Part shown: piece after piece, positions 1 through 7,457 of the stretch
How the letters are laid out: each line of letters opens with the position of its first letter
Numbering within the stretch: the first letter of the stretch is position 1
Source of the DNA: an uncultured Opitutia bacterium
GTDB taxonomy: Bacteria > Verrucomicrobiota > Verrucomicrobiia > Opitutales > UBA953
Direction: 5' to 3'
DNA length: 12,917 nt
NCBI GenBank assembly: GCA_903921665.1
Contig: CAIXQT010000150.1
Span: forward strand, 1-12,917
The notes under the pieces: generated by a model
Told to the model about the DNA's origin: nothing
What the model saw: the letters and a program-made list of their open reading frames with translations, nothing else
The model's database searches: none
Translations under genes and position numbers: made by a program

Positions 1-1
1 C

Positions 2-1798
2 CTCCTCTGGCCCCTCAAGCAGAAGTACGGCCAGAAGATCTCCTGGGCCGACCTCATGGTCCTCACCGGCAACGTCGCCCTCGAAGACATGGGCTTCCCG
101 ACCTTCGGCTTCGCCGGCGGCCGTCCCGACGTCTGGGAACCGCAGGAAGACATCTACTGGGGCCCCGAGACCGAATGGCTCGGCGACAAGCGCTACACTG
201 GCGACCGCCAGCTCGCCGACCCTCTCGGCGCCGTCCAGATGGGCCTGATCTACGTCAACCCCCAAGGCCCCAACGGTAAGCCCGACCCGCTCGCCTCGGC
301 TCGCGACATCCGCGACACCTTCGCCCGCATGGCGATGAATGACGAAGAGACCGTCGCGCTCATCGCCGGTGGTCACACCTTCGGCAAAGCCCACGGCGCC
401 GCCACCCCCGACGGCCATGTCGGTCCGGAACCCGAAGGCGCCGCGCTTGAAGAGATGGGCCTCGGCTGGAAGAACACCTTCGGCAAGGGCAACGGCGTCG
501 ACACGATCACCAGCGGCCTCGAAGGAGCCTGGTCCAGCACGCCGACCCGCTGGTCGAACGAATACCTCAAGAACCTCTGGAACTACGAATGGGAACTCAC
601 CCAGTCCCCCGCCGGCGCCCACCAGTGGACGCCCAAGGACGGCGCCGCTAAGGACACCGTACCGGATGCGCACGACAAGTCGAAGCGCCACGCGCCGATG
701 ATGTTCACGTCGGACATCGCACTGAAGGTGGACCCGGCCTACGCCAAGATCACCAAGCGCTGGCTGGATAATCCGGCCGAGTTCGCCGACGCCTTCGCCA
801 AGGCTTGGTATAAGCTCACGCACCGCGACATGGGCCCGCACGCCCGCTGCCTCGGACCGCACGTGCCCCCGGCCCAGCTCTGGCAGGACCCGGTCCCGTC
901 CGTCGACCACCTCCTCATCGACTCCGCCGACATCGAGTCGCTGAAGAAGACCCTGCTCGCTTCCGGCCTCACCACCGCCCAGCTCGTCTCGACCGCCTGG
1001 GCCTCCGCCGCGACCTTCCGTGGCAGCGATAAGCGTGGCGGCGCCAACGGCGCCCGTATCCGCCTCGCCCCGCAGAAGGACTGGGAAGTCAACCAGCCCG
1101 CCGAACTCGCCAAGGTCCTCGCCGTCCTCGAGAAGGTGCAGGCGATCTTCAACGCCGCCCAGACCGGCGGCAAGAAGGTCTCCCTCGCCGACCTGATCGT
1201 GCTCGGCGGTTGCGCCGCCGTCGAAGCCGCCGCCGCCAAGGCCGGCGTGCCGGCCAAGGTGCCGTTCACCCCGGGCCGCACCGATGCGACCCAAGCGATG
1301 ACCGACGCCGAGTCCGTCGCCGTGCTCGAACCGAAGTATGATGGCTTCCGTAATTACCTCGGCCGCAAGCTCGACCGCCCCGCCGCGGAGAACCTCGTGG
1401 ATCGCGCCCAGCTCCTCACGCTGACGCCTCCTGAGATGACCGTGCTCGTCGGCGGCATGCGCGTGCTCGACACGACGGTGCTCTTCCCGGGCCTCGGCGT
1501 GCTGACCAAGCAGCCCGGCGCCCTGACCAACGACTTCTTCGTCAACCTCCTCGACCAATCCGTGGTCTGGGAGAAGGCCAAGATCTGCGAGCACTTCTTC
1601 GAAGGCCGCGACCGCAAGACCGGCCAGGTGAAGTGGAACGCGACCGCCGTCGACCTCGTCTTCGGCTCCAACTCGCAGCTCCGCGCCCTGTCCGAAGTCT
1701 ACGCCAGCGCCGACGGCAAGACGAAGCTCGTCCATGACTTCGTCGCCGCCTGGACGAAGGTCATGAACCTCGACCGTTTCGACGTCGCCAAGAAGTAA
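2..1798 (+). CDS. katG: Catalase-peroxidase KatG, 5'-truncated by the window edge
   Basis: Bifunctional haem enzyme that removes hydrogen peroxide by catalase and peroxidase reactions. The frame is open from base 2 with no stop upstream, and the first residues (LLWPLKQKYG) already match the KatG interior, so the ATG at 56 is internal. About 145 N-terminal residues, including the distal Arg-Trp-His site, lie outside the window; 598 residues are seen. The adduct Tyr (GLIYVNP, codon 251-253) and Met (RMAMND, codon 329-331) are present, as are the proximal haem His (GGHTFGK, codon 374-376), the Ser matching M. tuberculosis Ser315 (codon 512-514) and the mobile Arg (GGMRVL, codon 1460-1462). The C-terminal peroxidase-like half is complete and ends in the usual MNLDRFDV. 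Homologue numbering is from memory. The gene is closed by its own terminator and is probably transcribed separately from the cluster downstream. Confidence 0.97.
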   Translation, partial: LLWPLKQKYGQKISWADLMVLTGNVALEDMGFPTFGFAGGRPDVWEPQEDIYWGPETEWLGDKRYTGDRQLADPLGAVQMGLIYVNPQGPNGKPDPLASARDIRDTFARMAMNDEETVALIAGGHTFGKAHGAATPDGHVGPEPEGAALEEMGLGWKNTFGKGNGVDTITSGLEGAWSSTPTRWSNEYLKNLWNYEWELTQSPAGAHQWTPKDGAAKDTVPDAHDKSKRHAPMMFTSDIALKVDPAYAKITKRWLDNPAEFADAFAKAWYKLTHRDMGPHARCLGPHVPPAQLWQDPVPSVDHLLIDSADIESLKKTLLASGLTTAQLVSTAWASAATFRGSDKRGGANGARIRLAPQKDWEVNQPAELAKVLAVLEKVQAIFNAAQTGGKKVSLADLIVLGGCAAVEAAAAKAGVPAKVPFTPGRTDATQAMTDAESVAVLEPKYDGFRNYLGRKLDRPAAENLVDRAQLLTLTPPEMTVLVGGMRVLDTTVLFPGLGVLTKQPGALTNDFFVNLLDQSVVWEKAKICEHFFEGRDRKTGQVKWNATAVDLVFGSNSQLRALSEVYASADGKTKLVHDFVAAWTKVMNLDRFDVAKK

Positions 1799-1820
1799 GC
1801 CGCCCACCATCCCGGCCCTC

Positions 1821-1851
1821 AGGCCCGCCAGCTCGTCTGGCGGGCCTTTTT
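1821..1851 (+). terminator. Rho-independent terminator of katG
   Basis: A perfect 10-bp stem, AGGCCCGCCA (1821-1830) pairing with TGGCGGGCCT (1838-1847), has a 7-nt loop and is followed by a run of T through 1851. It begins 22 bp after the katG stop codon. The G+C-rich stem plus T tract is a textbook intrinsic terminator. Confidence 0.92.
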
Positions 1852-2040
1852 GTTCGGATTAAAGCGAGGGAAATGGAACTTAGCACACACAGGCCTGTCC
1901 CAAGTCATATCACGCCGCCGTCCATGACGACCGGCACCCTGCCGCACCCTCAAAAGCAGACCCTGCCCCTCCAAGGAAAGGCTCGCTTCGGGAAGTCCGC
2001 ATATCGCAAAATACAACTACCCCTTTAGCCCGCCCCTGAC
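1852..2040 (+). promoter_or_regulatory. Intergenic region, probably holding the promoter of the DUF1552/DUF1592 pair
   Basis: This 189-bp gap follows the katG terminator and precedes a gene that must have its own promoter. A locally A+T-rich stretch (about 1999-2018) holds weak -10-like hexamers such as TACAAC at 2012-2017, but I find no convincing -35 at standard spacing. There is no Shine-Dalgarno sequence before the ATG at 2041; the leader is C-rich (CCCGCCCCTGAC). No small gene is supported. An antisense ORF here has no family resemblance or credible start. That a promoter exists follows from position; its exact site is unknown. Confidence 0.35.
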
Positions 2041-3312
2041 ATGAATCGCCGCCGTTTCATCCTCCGCTCCCTCGGCGCCACCTTGGCACTGCCGGGCCTA
2101 TGCTCCCTCAGCGCGAAGGCCCTCAGCGGCAACCCGACCGTGCAGACGTCCAAGGGGGCCGGCATCGGCGCCCGACGCTTCGTGGCGATCGGCAACCTCC
2201 TCGGCTACCAGACCAAGCAGCTGTTCCCGAAGACCGCCGGGCGTGATTTCGAAAAGACGACCTTGCTGGAGCCGATCTGGGAACACCGCGAGCTGATGAC
2301 CGTCTTCCGCGGCCTCGACCACGGCGTCAAGGGCGGCCACTTCGCGGTGCACTCCTTCCTCTCCGGCGTGCTCAACTCCGAAGCACAGAACCGTCCGGAC
2401 GGCAACGTCTCGCTCGACCAGTTCCTCGCCGAAGAAATCGGCCACCAGACCCGCTTCCCTTCCCTGACCGTCGGCTCCGAAGGCGGCATCCACGGCGGCT
2501 GCCAGCTCGCCTGGACAAAGTCCGGCGTCCGCGTGCCGCCGATCACCAACCCGGCCGAGCTGTTCGACAAGCTCTTCGCCAGCGACTCCGCGGAACGCCG
2601 CACGCGCCGCGAACAGGAGAACCGCGTGCAGGCCTCGATCCTCGACTCCGTGCGCGAGGAGGCGAAGCGCCTCTCCAGCCAGGTCAACCAGGAGGACAAG
2701 GCCAAGCTCGAGGAGTACTTCACGTCCGTGCGCGACGTCGAGAAGCGCCTCGAACTGCGCCAACGCTGGACCCACCTCCCGAAGCCGACCGCGCCCTTCG
2801 GCAAGCCGGCCAACCGTAATGCGGTCGACGACCTGCCGCTGATGTACGAGCTGATCACGCTCGCCCTGCAGACCGACAGCACCCGCATCGCCACGCTGGA
2901 GATCGGTGGCGACTTCTTGCCCCAGAACCTCGGCATCAAGAAGGATTACCACGGCCTGTCGCACCACGGCAACGACCCCGAGTCGATCGCCCACCTCATC
3001 AGCCTCGAGCGCTACCAGATCGAGCAGTACGGCAAGTTCGTCCGCCGCCTCTCCCAGATCAACGACGGCGGCGGCACGCTGCTCGACTCCACCACGGTGC
3101 TGTTCGGCAGCGGCATGGGCGACGCCAACTCACACCGCAACACCGACCTGCCGGTCTTGCTCGCGGGCGGCGGCTATAAGCACGGCTCTTTCCGCGAAGT
3201 CGCGCGCGAGGTGAAGCACAAGGTGCCCCTCTGCAATCTCTTCGTCGACATCGCCCAGAAGATGGGCGTCGAGACCGCGGCCTTCGGCAGCAGCACGGGT
3301 CGTTTCGCCTGA
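2041..3312 (+). CDS. Tat-exported DUF1552 family protein
   Basis: 423-residue protein of the DUF1552 family (PF07586), usually found beside DUF1592-type cytochrome proteins in planctomycetes and verrucomicrobia; its reaction is unknown. The N-terminus NRRRFILRS followed by a hydrophobic stretch to about residue 28 is a twin-arginine signal. Visible family features are a His-rich segment (FRGLDHGVKGGHFAVHSF, 89-106), YHGLSHHG (303-310) and a late block with TTVLFGSGMGD (351-361) and PVLLAGGG (371-378). The late block resembles the corresponding part of the DUF1501 protein downstream, suggesting a related alkaline-phosphatase-like fold (inference). A helical, charged stretch spans about 183-245. 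The cytochrome gene starts 31 bp after its stop, so the two are probably one operon. The ATG at 2041 is chosen because it places the RR motif at the N-terminus; no ribosome binding site is seen. Confidence 0.9.
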   Translation: MNRRRFILRSLGATLALPGLCSLSAKALSGNPTVQTSKGAGIGARRFVAIGNLLGYQTKQLFPKTAGRDFEKTTLLEPIWEHRELMTVFRGLDHGVKGGHFAVHSFLSGVLNSEAQNRPDGNVSLDQFLAEEIGHQTRFPSLTVGSEGGIHGGCQLAWTKSGVRVPPITNPAELFDKLFASDSAERRTRREQENRVQASILDSVREEAKRLSSQVNQEDKAKLEEYFTSVRDVEKRLELRQRWTHLPKPTAPFGKPANRNAVDDLPLMYELITLALQTDSTRIATLEIGGDFLPQNLGIKKDYHGLSHHGNDPESIAHLISLERYQIEQYGKFVRRLSQINDGGGTLLDSTTVLFGSGMGDANSHRNTDLPVLLAGGGYKHGSFREVAREVKHKVPLCNLFVDIAQKMGVETAAFGSSTGRFA

Positions 3313-3343
3313 GCCTCGGCAACGCACCGCTCCCGTGACGTCG

Positions 3344-5824
3344 ATGCCGGTCTTCCGCTCCCTGCTGGTCCTCTCAGCGACCCTGGCGTCCGGCGCCCTG
3401 GTCGCCGCCGAGAAACCCTCGAAGGTCGTCGACAAGTTCCTGAGCCGCTACTGCCTCGAATGCCATGACGCCGACGTCCATAAGGGCGACCGCTCGTTCG
3501 ACCAATTCAGGCTGCCGCTCAAGTCGCTGCCCGCGGTGATCGAGGCGCGCGACATCATCGACCAACTGACGCTGCGCGAGATGCCGCCGAAGAAGGCCGA
3601 CCAGCCCAGCGACGAGGAACGCCTCGCGGCGATCCGTGCCCTGCGTGCCGGCACCGCGGCGGCCCAGGCTTCGCTGCAGAGCACCGGTTCGCGCACGGTC
3701 CTGCGCCGGCTCTCCAACCGCGAATACGAGAACACCCTCGCCACCCTGTTCGGTCGCCGGGTCGACACCCTGGGACTGACCGCCGATTTCCCCAAGGAGA
3801 AGACCGCGCGTCACCTCGACACGATCGGTCAGTCGCTGGTGACTTCCGGCTTCCTGGTCGACCAGTACTTCCAGTCCGCCAACCGGCTCGTCGAGACCCG
3901 CCTCGGCAAGCCGGCCACCGCCCCGAAGACCTGGCATTTCAACAAGAACTTCGTCCAGTACGAGGAGCTGCAGGGCTCGCACAAGAGCGCCTTCAACTTC
4001 CGTTACCTCAACCTCTACGAACAGCCGAACACCGACACCCGCCAGGGCGGCTACGGCCATATCGAGGACTTCAAGAAAGGCGTGCCGGTCTCCGGCCTCT
4101 ACGACCTCGAGGTCGAGGCGACGGCGATGCATCGCGACACCCATTACGACCCCGTCATCTTCGGCATCGACCTCTCGGAGCCGTTCATCCTCGGCGTGGT
4201 GCCCGGCGACGTCACGAAGGGGCATATCCATTATCCGCAGGCCATCGAGCCGTTGCTCGCCAGCAGCGTGGTGCCCGACAACACGCCGACCCGGCTGAAG
4301 TTCCGCGTCTGGCTCGAGGCCGGCCAGACTCCGCGCTTCATCTTCCCGAACGGCCCTTATGAATCTCGCGCCTCGGTGCTGACGATCAACCGGCGCTATG
4401 AGAAAGAATTCTCGACGCCGGTCGGCGCCTCGGGCGTCGGTCGCGCGCACATCCTCAAGGAAGGCAAGCTGCCGCACATCCGTATCAGCGACATCGTCAT
4501 CCAGGGCCCCGTTGCCGAGCCGGCGGGCGGCGCCGAGGAAGTCGCGCTCTTCGGCGAAAAGGGCTTCCAGCCTGACCGCGCGCTCGACCAGCTTTTCACC
4601 TTCGCGGCGAAAGCCTACCGACGCCCGCTGCAGGACACCGACCGCGCGCCGATCCGCAAGATGGTCGAGAAGCGGCTCGCCGAAAAAGCCACCCCGCGAC
4701 AGGCGGCGCTCGACGCGATCAAACTCATCCTCTGCTCCCCTTCCTTCCTCTACCTGAGCGAGGTCACCAAGGAGGGCGTCCGACCCCTGCAGCCTCACGA
4801 CCTTGCCACCCGCCTCTCCTACGCCCTGTGGGCTGCGCCGCCCGACGAGGGCCTGTCCGCCTCCGCGGCGTCGGGCAAACTCTCCGGCGATGAGGAACTG
4901 AAGAAAGAAATCGACCGCCTGCTGGCCGATGAACGCGTCAACGGCTTCGTCAACGGCTTCCTCGATAGCTGGCTCAATCTGCGCGAGCTCGGCGGCATGC
5001 CGCCCCCTCGCGAGACCAATCGCGCCTTCTACGCCGAAGACCTGCCGACCTCGATGAAGACCGAGGCGCGCCTCTTCTTCCGCGACATGCTCAAGGATAA
5101 CCGGCCGGTGACCCAGTTCCTGCACGCGGATTACAGCTTCATCGATAAGAAGCTGGCCAAGCTCTACGACTTGCCCGAGCAGAAGACCCTGCGGCTGGCT
5201 GACGGCTTCCAGAAGGTCAGCCTCAAGGGCGACCCTCACCGCGGCGGCCTGCTCGGCATGGCGGCCGTGCTGACGGTCAGCGCCAACGGCGTCGAGACCT
5301 CACCCGTCACCCGCGGCGCGTGGGTCAGCGAGAACATCCTCGGCATCAAGCCGCCGCCCCCGCCGGACGTCGTGCCCGCCATCGAACCTGATGTCACCGG
5401 GACGACCACGATCCGCGAGCGCCTCGCCAAGCACAGCACCGACCGCGCCTGCGCCGAGTGCCATCGCAAGATCGACCCGTTCGGCTTCAGTCTGGAGTCC
5501 TTCGACCCGGTCGGGCGCTGGCGCGTCACCTACCCGAAGCCGAAGAAAGGCGCGGCGCCGAAGATCGACACTACCGGCGAATTCGCCTCCGGCGAAAAGT
5601 ACCAGGACTTCGCCGGCTTCCGCGATATCCTGCATGACAAGCGTGACGAGATGTTCACCCGCCACCTCATCCGCTCGCTCCTCGCTTACAGCACCGGACG
5701 CCTCATGGAGCCGGCCGACGAATTCGCCGTCGACCGCATCCACGACAAGGTCAAGCAGCAGGGCCTCGGCCTGCGTAGCCTGGTCGTCGAGTGCCTGACC
5801 AGCGACGTCTTCCGGTCGCGCTGA
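3344..5824 (+). CDS. Secreted PSCyt1/DUF1587-DUF1595-DUF1592-DUF1588-DUF1585 cytochrome-like protein
   Basis: 826 residues from the ATG at 3344; a GTG at 3335 would add three. Both leave a Sec signal (MPVFRSLLVLSATLASGALVAA). Domains in order: a PSCyt1 cytochrome-c-like part with CLECH (37-41) and REMPPKK (78-84), whose Met may be the second haem ligand; DUF1587 (RRLSNREYENTL, about 121-132); a beta-rich region with GLYDLEVEA (251-259) like carbohydrate-binding sandwiches; DUF1595 (AKAYRRPL, about 423-430); DUF1592 (about 482-612); DUF1588 with a second CxxCH, CAECH (703-707); and DUF1585 at the C-terminus (SLLAYSTGRLMEP). The architecture is complete for the class. The two CxxCH motifs imply covalent c-type haem attached outside the cytoplasm. 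Electron transfer or oxidation of an exported substrate is plausible, but no reaction is known. It is likely cotranscribed with the DUF1552 gene just upstream. No Shine-Dalgarno sequence is seen. Confidence 0.92.
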   Translation: MPVFRSLLVLSATLASGALVAAEKPSKVVDKFLSRYCLECHDADVHKGDRSFDQFRLPLKSLPAVIEARDIIDQLTLREMPPKKADQPSDEERLAAIRALRAGTAAAQASLQSTGSRTVLRRLSNREYENTLATLFGRRVDTLGLTADFPKEKTARHLDTIGQSLVTSGFLVDQYFQSANRLVETRLGKPATAPKTWHFNKNFVQYEELQGSHKSAFNFRYLNLYEQPNTDTRQGGYGHIEDFKKGVPVSGLYDLEVEATAMHRDTHYDPVIFGIDLSEPFILGVVPGDVTKGHIHYPQAIEPLLASSVVPDNTPTRLKFRVWLEAGQTPRFIFPNGPYESRASVLTINRRYEKEFSTPVGASGVGRAHILKEGKLPHIRISDIVIQGPVAEPAGGAEEVALFGEKGFQPDRALDQLFTFAAKAYRRPLQDTDRAPIRKMVEKRLAEKATPRQAALDAIKLILCSPSFLYLSEVTKEGVRPLQPHDLATRLSYALWAAPPDEGLSASAASGKLSGDEELKKEIDRLLADERVNGFVNGFLDSWLNLRELGGMPPPRETNRAFYAEDLPTSMKTEARLFFRDMLKDNRPVTQFLHADYSFIDKKLAKLYDLPEQKTLRLADGFQKVSLKGDPHRGGLLGMAAVLTVSANGVETSPVTRGAWVSENILGIKPPPPPDVVPAIEPDVTGTTTIRERLAKHSTDRACAECHRKIDPFGFSLESFDPVGRWRVTYPKPKKGAAPKIDTTGEFASGEKYQDFAGFRDILHDKRDEMFTRHLIRSLLAYSTGRLMEPADEFAVDRIHDKVKQQGLGLRSLVVECLTSDVFRSR

Positions 5825-5828
5825 GTAA

Positions 5829-5920
5829 GGGGTCAGGCCGTTACCGAAGCATAACTGCAACCAAAACCCAAAGATTTAAGATGTTTTGGTATCAGGACGT
5901 ATGGGGAACGGCCTGACCCA
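5829..5920. repeat. REP/MITE-like inverted-repeat element
   Basis: Perfect 13-bp terminal inverted repeats, GGGTCAGGCCGTT (5830-5842) and AACGGCCTGACCC (5907-5919), bound about 64 bp of DNA clearly richer in A+T than its surroundings. Inside lies a second 8-bp inverted repeat, ACCAAAAC (5860-5867) and GTTTTGGT (5883-5890), so the strand can fold into a long two-part hairpin. The unit starts 4 bp after the DUF1592 stop codon. The GGGTCAGGcc...ggCCTGACCC ends resemble, from memory, short palindromic units mobilised by REP-associated (IS200-like) tyrosine transposases. No transposase is present, so it would be non-autonomous. No target duplication is seen, and IS200-like elements do not make one. 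A role as transcription terminator or mRNA stabiliser is also possible. Confidence 0.6.
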
Positions 5921-5931
5921 TTGCCTTCACC

Positions 5932-5960
5932 TTGCCTTCAGCCCGGACTGGAATCATAAC
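5932..5960 (+). promoter_or_regulatory. Candidate sigma-70-type promoter of the sulfatase gene
   Basis: TTGCCT (5932-5937, 4/6 to the -35 consensus) and CATAAC (5955-5960, 4/6 to the -10 consensus) are exactly 17 bp apart. The expected start site would be only about 8 nt before the sulfatase ATG at 5975. The -35 lies within a direct repeat, TTGCCTTCA at 5921-5929 and 5932-5940, which could be a regulator site. The matches are modest, so chance is possible. Confidence 0.35.
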
Positions 5961-5974
5961 GTCTCCCTCACCCC

Positions 5975-7351
5975 ATGCGCCGCTTCCTCGCCTCGCTCGC
6001 CTTAGCCCTGGGGGTCTTCCTCCCAACGGCGCAGGCCACCCGTCCCAACATCATCTTCATCTATGCCGACGATCTCGGCTGGGGCGACGTCTCCTGCCAC
6101 GGGGCCGAAGACTGGATCCGGACGCCCCGCATCGACCGGCTGGCGGCCGAAGGAGCCGACTTCGCCCAGTTCAACGTACTGAGCCCGGTATGCTCGCCCA
6201 GTCGTATCGCTGCCATGACGGGTCGCTTCCCGGCACGCTTCGGAGTCAACAACGTCTTCAACTCGCAGGTCCTGGGCCCCAAGAAGAACAGTACGATGCC
6301 GGACTGGCTCGACCCCGAAGCTCCCACGCTTCCCCGCACCCTGAAGGCCGCCGGCTACCGCACGCTGCATTTCGGCAAATGGCACATGGGGGCCGACCAG
6401 AAGAAGGCGGCCGACGCCCCGCCGATGTCCGCCTACGGCATCGAAGAGTCTAAGGTCTACCATGGCCCCGGCCCGGGCATCAACCTGCATGACATCGGGC
6501 TCGAGGCCGCCCAGGCCATCGGCCGGCTCAAGGGCGGGCAGCCTTTCTTCATGAACGTGTGGCTGCATGAGTCGCACACGATGCACATCCCTTCGCAGGA
6601 ATCGCTCGACGCCTTCAAGCATCTCGACCCGCGCCGCCAGGTCTACGCGGCGGTCCTGCGCGAGGCGGACCTGAACGTGGGGCGCATCCTGGACGCGCTC
6701 AAGCAGGCCGGACTCGAGCAGGACACCATCGTGATCTTCTCCAGCGACAACGGTCCGGCCGGACGCCCCGTAGCCTCCGACGACCGCGCGGCCTCCCCCG
6801 CCGACGGCAACGCCCAGAAGGGCTTCGATGTCTTCTACAGCGTCGGCTCGACCGGTGGCCTCCGCGGCCGCAAGGGCAACCTCTTCGAAGGCGGCATCCG
6901 CGTGCCGTTCATCGTACGCTGGCCCGCGCGCATCCCCGCCGGGATGAAGGACGCGCGCACGGTCCTCTCCGCGGTCGACCTGCTGCCGACGCTCTGCGCC
7001 GCCGCCGACGTGACGTTGCCGGCCGACCATCAGGGCGACGGCGAGAACCTGCTGCCCGCCCTGCTCGGCAAACCCGTCGAACGCACCAAGCCGCTGTTCT
7101 GGAAACACTATCACGTGAACCCGCGTGATGACATGTGGGCGGCCTGGGCCATGCGGGAAGGCCATTGGAAACTGCTCATCGACGCCACCGGCGAACGTTC
7201 CGCTCTCTACGACCTCTCGACCGACCGCGCCGAAGCGAAAGAGGTGGGCGCCGACCACCCTGAGGTCGTGGCCCGACTGAAGCAGCGCCTGCTGGAATGG
7301 ACGAAGAGCCTTCCCACCGCAGCCGACCCGCGCTGCCTGCATAAGCCGTAG
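5975..7351 (+). CDS. Secreted type I sulfatase (formylglycine-dependent)
   Basis: 458-residue sulfatase (PF00884) that hydrolyses a sulfate ester; the substrate cannot be read from sequence. A Sec signal, MRRFLASLALALGVFLPTAQA, is followed by RPNIIFIYADDLGWGD with the metal-binding Asp pair (32-33). CSPSR (73-77) is the CxPSR sulfatase signature; Cys73 (codon 6191-6193) would be converted to formylglycine by a maturase not in the window. Other expected active-site blocks are FGKWHMG (133-139), LHESHTMH (197-204), SSDNGP (256-261) and GLRGRKGNLFEGG with its Lys (295-307). Length and motif order are normal, with nothing missing. It stands alone between the two cytochrome/partner pairs, on the same strand, suggesting it serves the same exported system. 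In verrucomicrobia such enzymes often desulfate algal or host glycans, which is a likely but unproven role here. The start gives a clean signal peptide; the leader is C-rich without Shine-Dalgarno. Confidence 0.95.
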   Translation: MRRFLASLALALGVFLPTAQATRPNIIFIYADDLGWGDVSCHGAEDWIRTPRIDRLAAEGADFAQFNVLSPVCSPSRIAAMTGRFPARFGVNNVFNSQVLGPKKNSTMPDWLDPEAPTLPRTLKAAGYRTLHFGKWHMGADQKKAADAPPMSAYGIEESKVYHGPGPGINLHDIGLEAAQAIGRLKGGQPFFMNVWLHESHTMHIPSQESLDAFKHLDPRRQVYAAVLREADLNVGRILDALKQAGLEQDTIVIFSSDNGPAGRPVASDDRAASPADGNAQKGFDVFYSVGSTGGLRGRKGNLFEGGIRVPFIVRWPARIPAGMKDARTVLSAVDLLPTLCAAADVTLPADHQGDGENLLPALLGKPVERTKPLFWKHYHVNPRDDMWAAWAMREGHWKLLIDATGERSALYDLSTDRAEAKEVGADHPEVVARLKQRLLEWTKSLPTAADPRCLHKP

Positions 7352-7397
7352 CATCTCGCCACGGCGCAAGCCACGGGCAGGAGTGAGACGATAGTGC

Positions 7398-7418
7398 CGC
7401 CCGGTGAAACATCGGGCG
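7398..7418 (+). other. Small hairpin after the sulfatase gene
   Basis: CGCCCG (7398-7403) and CGGGCG (7413-7418) form a 6-bp G+C stem with a 9-nt loop, 47 bp after the sulfatase stop. No T tract follows, so it is not a standard terminator. It might slow transcription or protect the 3' end of the mRNA, or be chance in G+C-rich DNA. Confidence 0.25.
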
Positions 7419-7440
7419 TAGTAGTCTGTCGAAAGAGGGG

Positions 7441-7446
7441 TAGAAT
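7441..7446 (+). promoter_or_regulatory. Possible -10 element of the DUF1501/PSD1 pair
   Basis: TAGAAT matches TATAAT at 5 of 6 positions and lies in the 106-bp gap before the DUF1501 gene, with its last base 11 nt ahead of the ATG at 7458. The implied transcript would be nearly leaderless, which fits the absence of any Shine-Dalgarno sequence. No good -35 is present at 16-18 bp upstream, so the call is weak. Confidence 0.25.
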
Positions 7447-7457
7447 AGACGGACCCC

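Noticed and set aside
1890..1897. CAGGCCTG palindrome in the katG-DUF1552 gap
   Set aside because: An 8-bp palindrome of G/C-rich composition is expected by chance and has no promoter beside it.
1819..2016. Small antisense ORF in the katG-DUF1552 gap
   Set aside because: It reads through the katG terminator stem, has no ribosome binding site and resembles no family I know.
3335..3343. GTG start three codons upstream of the DUF1592-class gene
   Set aside because: The ATG at 3344 gives an equally good signal peptide with a stronger start codon. The choice is not certain.
3374..5239. Very long antisense ORF (621 codons) opposite the DUF1592-class gene
   Set aside because: It is low-complexity, rich in Val/Leu/Glu/Arg/Gly, has no motifs or signal, and lies opposite a gene with clear domains. 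Open antisense frames are expected with strong G/C third-position bias.
5932..6453. + strand ORF overlapping the start of the sulfatase gene
   Set aside because: It is Arg/Pro/His-rich out-of-frame translation of the sulfatase gene, which has all catalytic motifs in its own frame.
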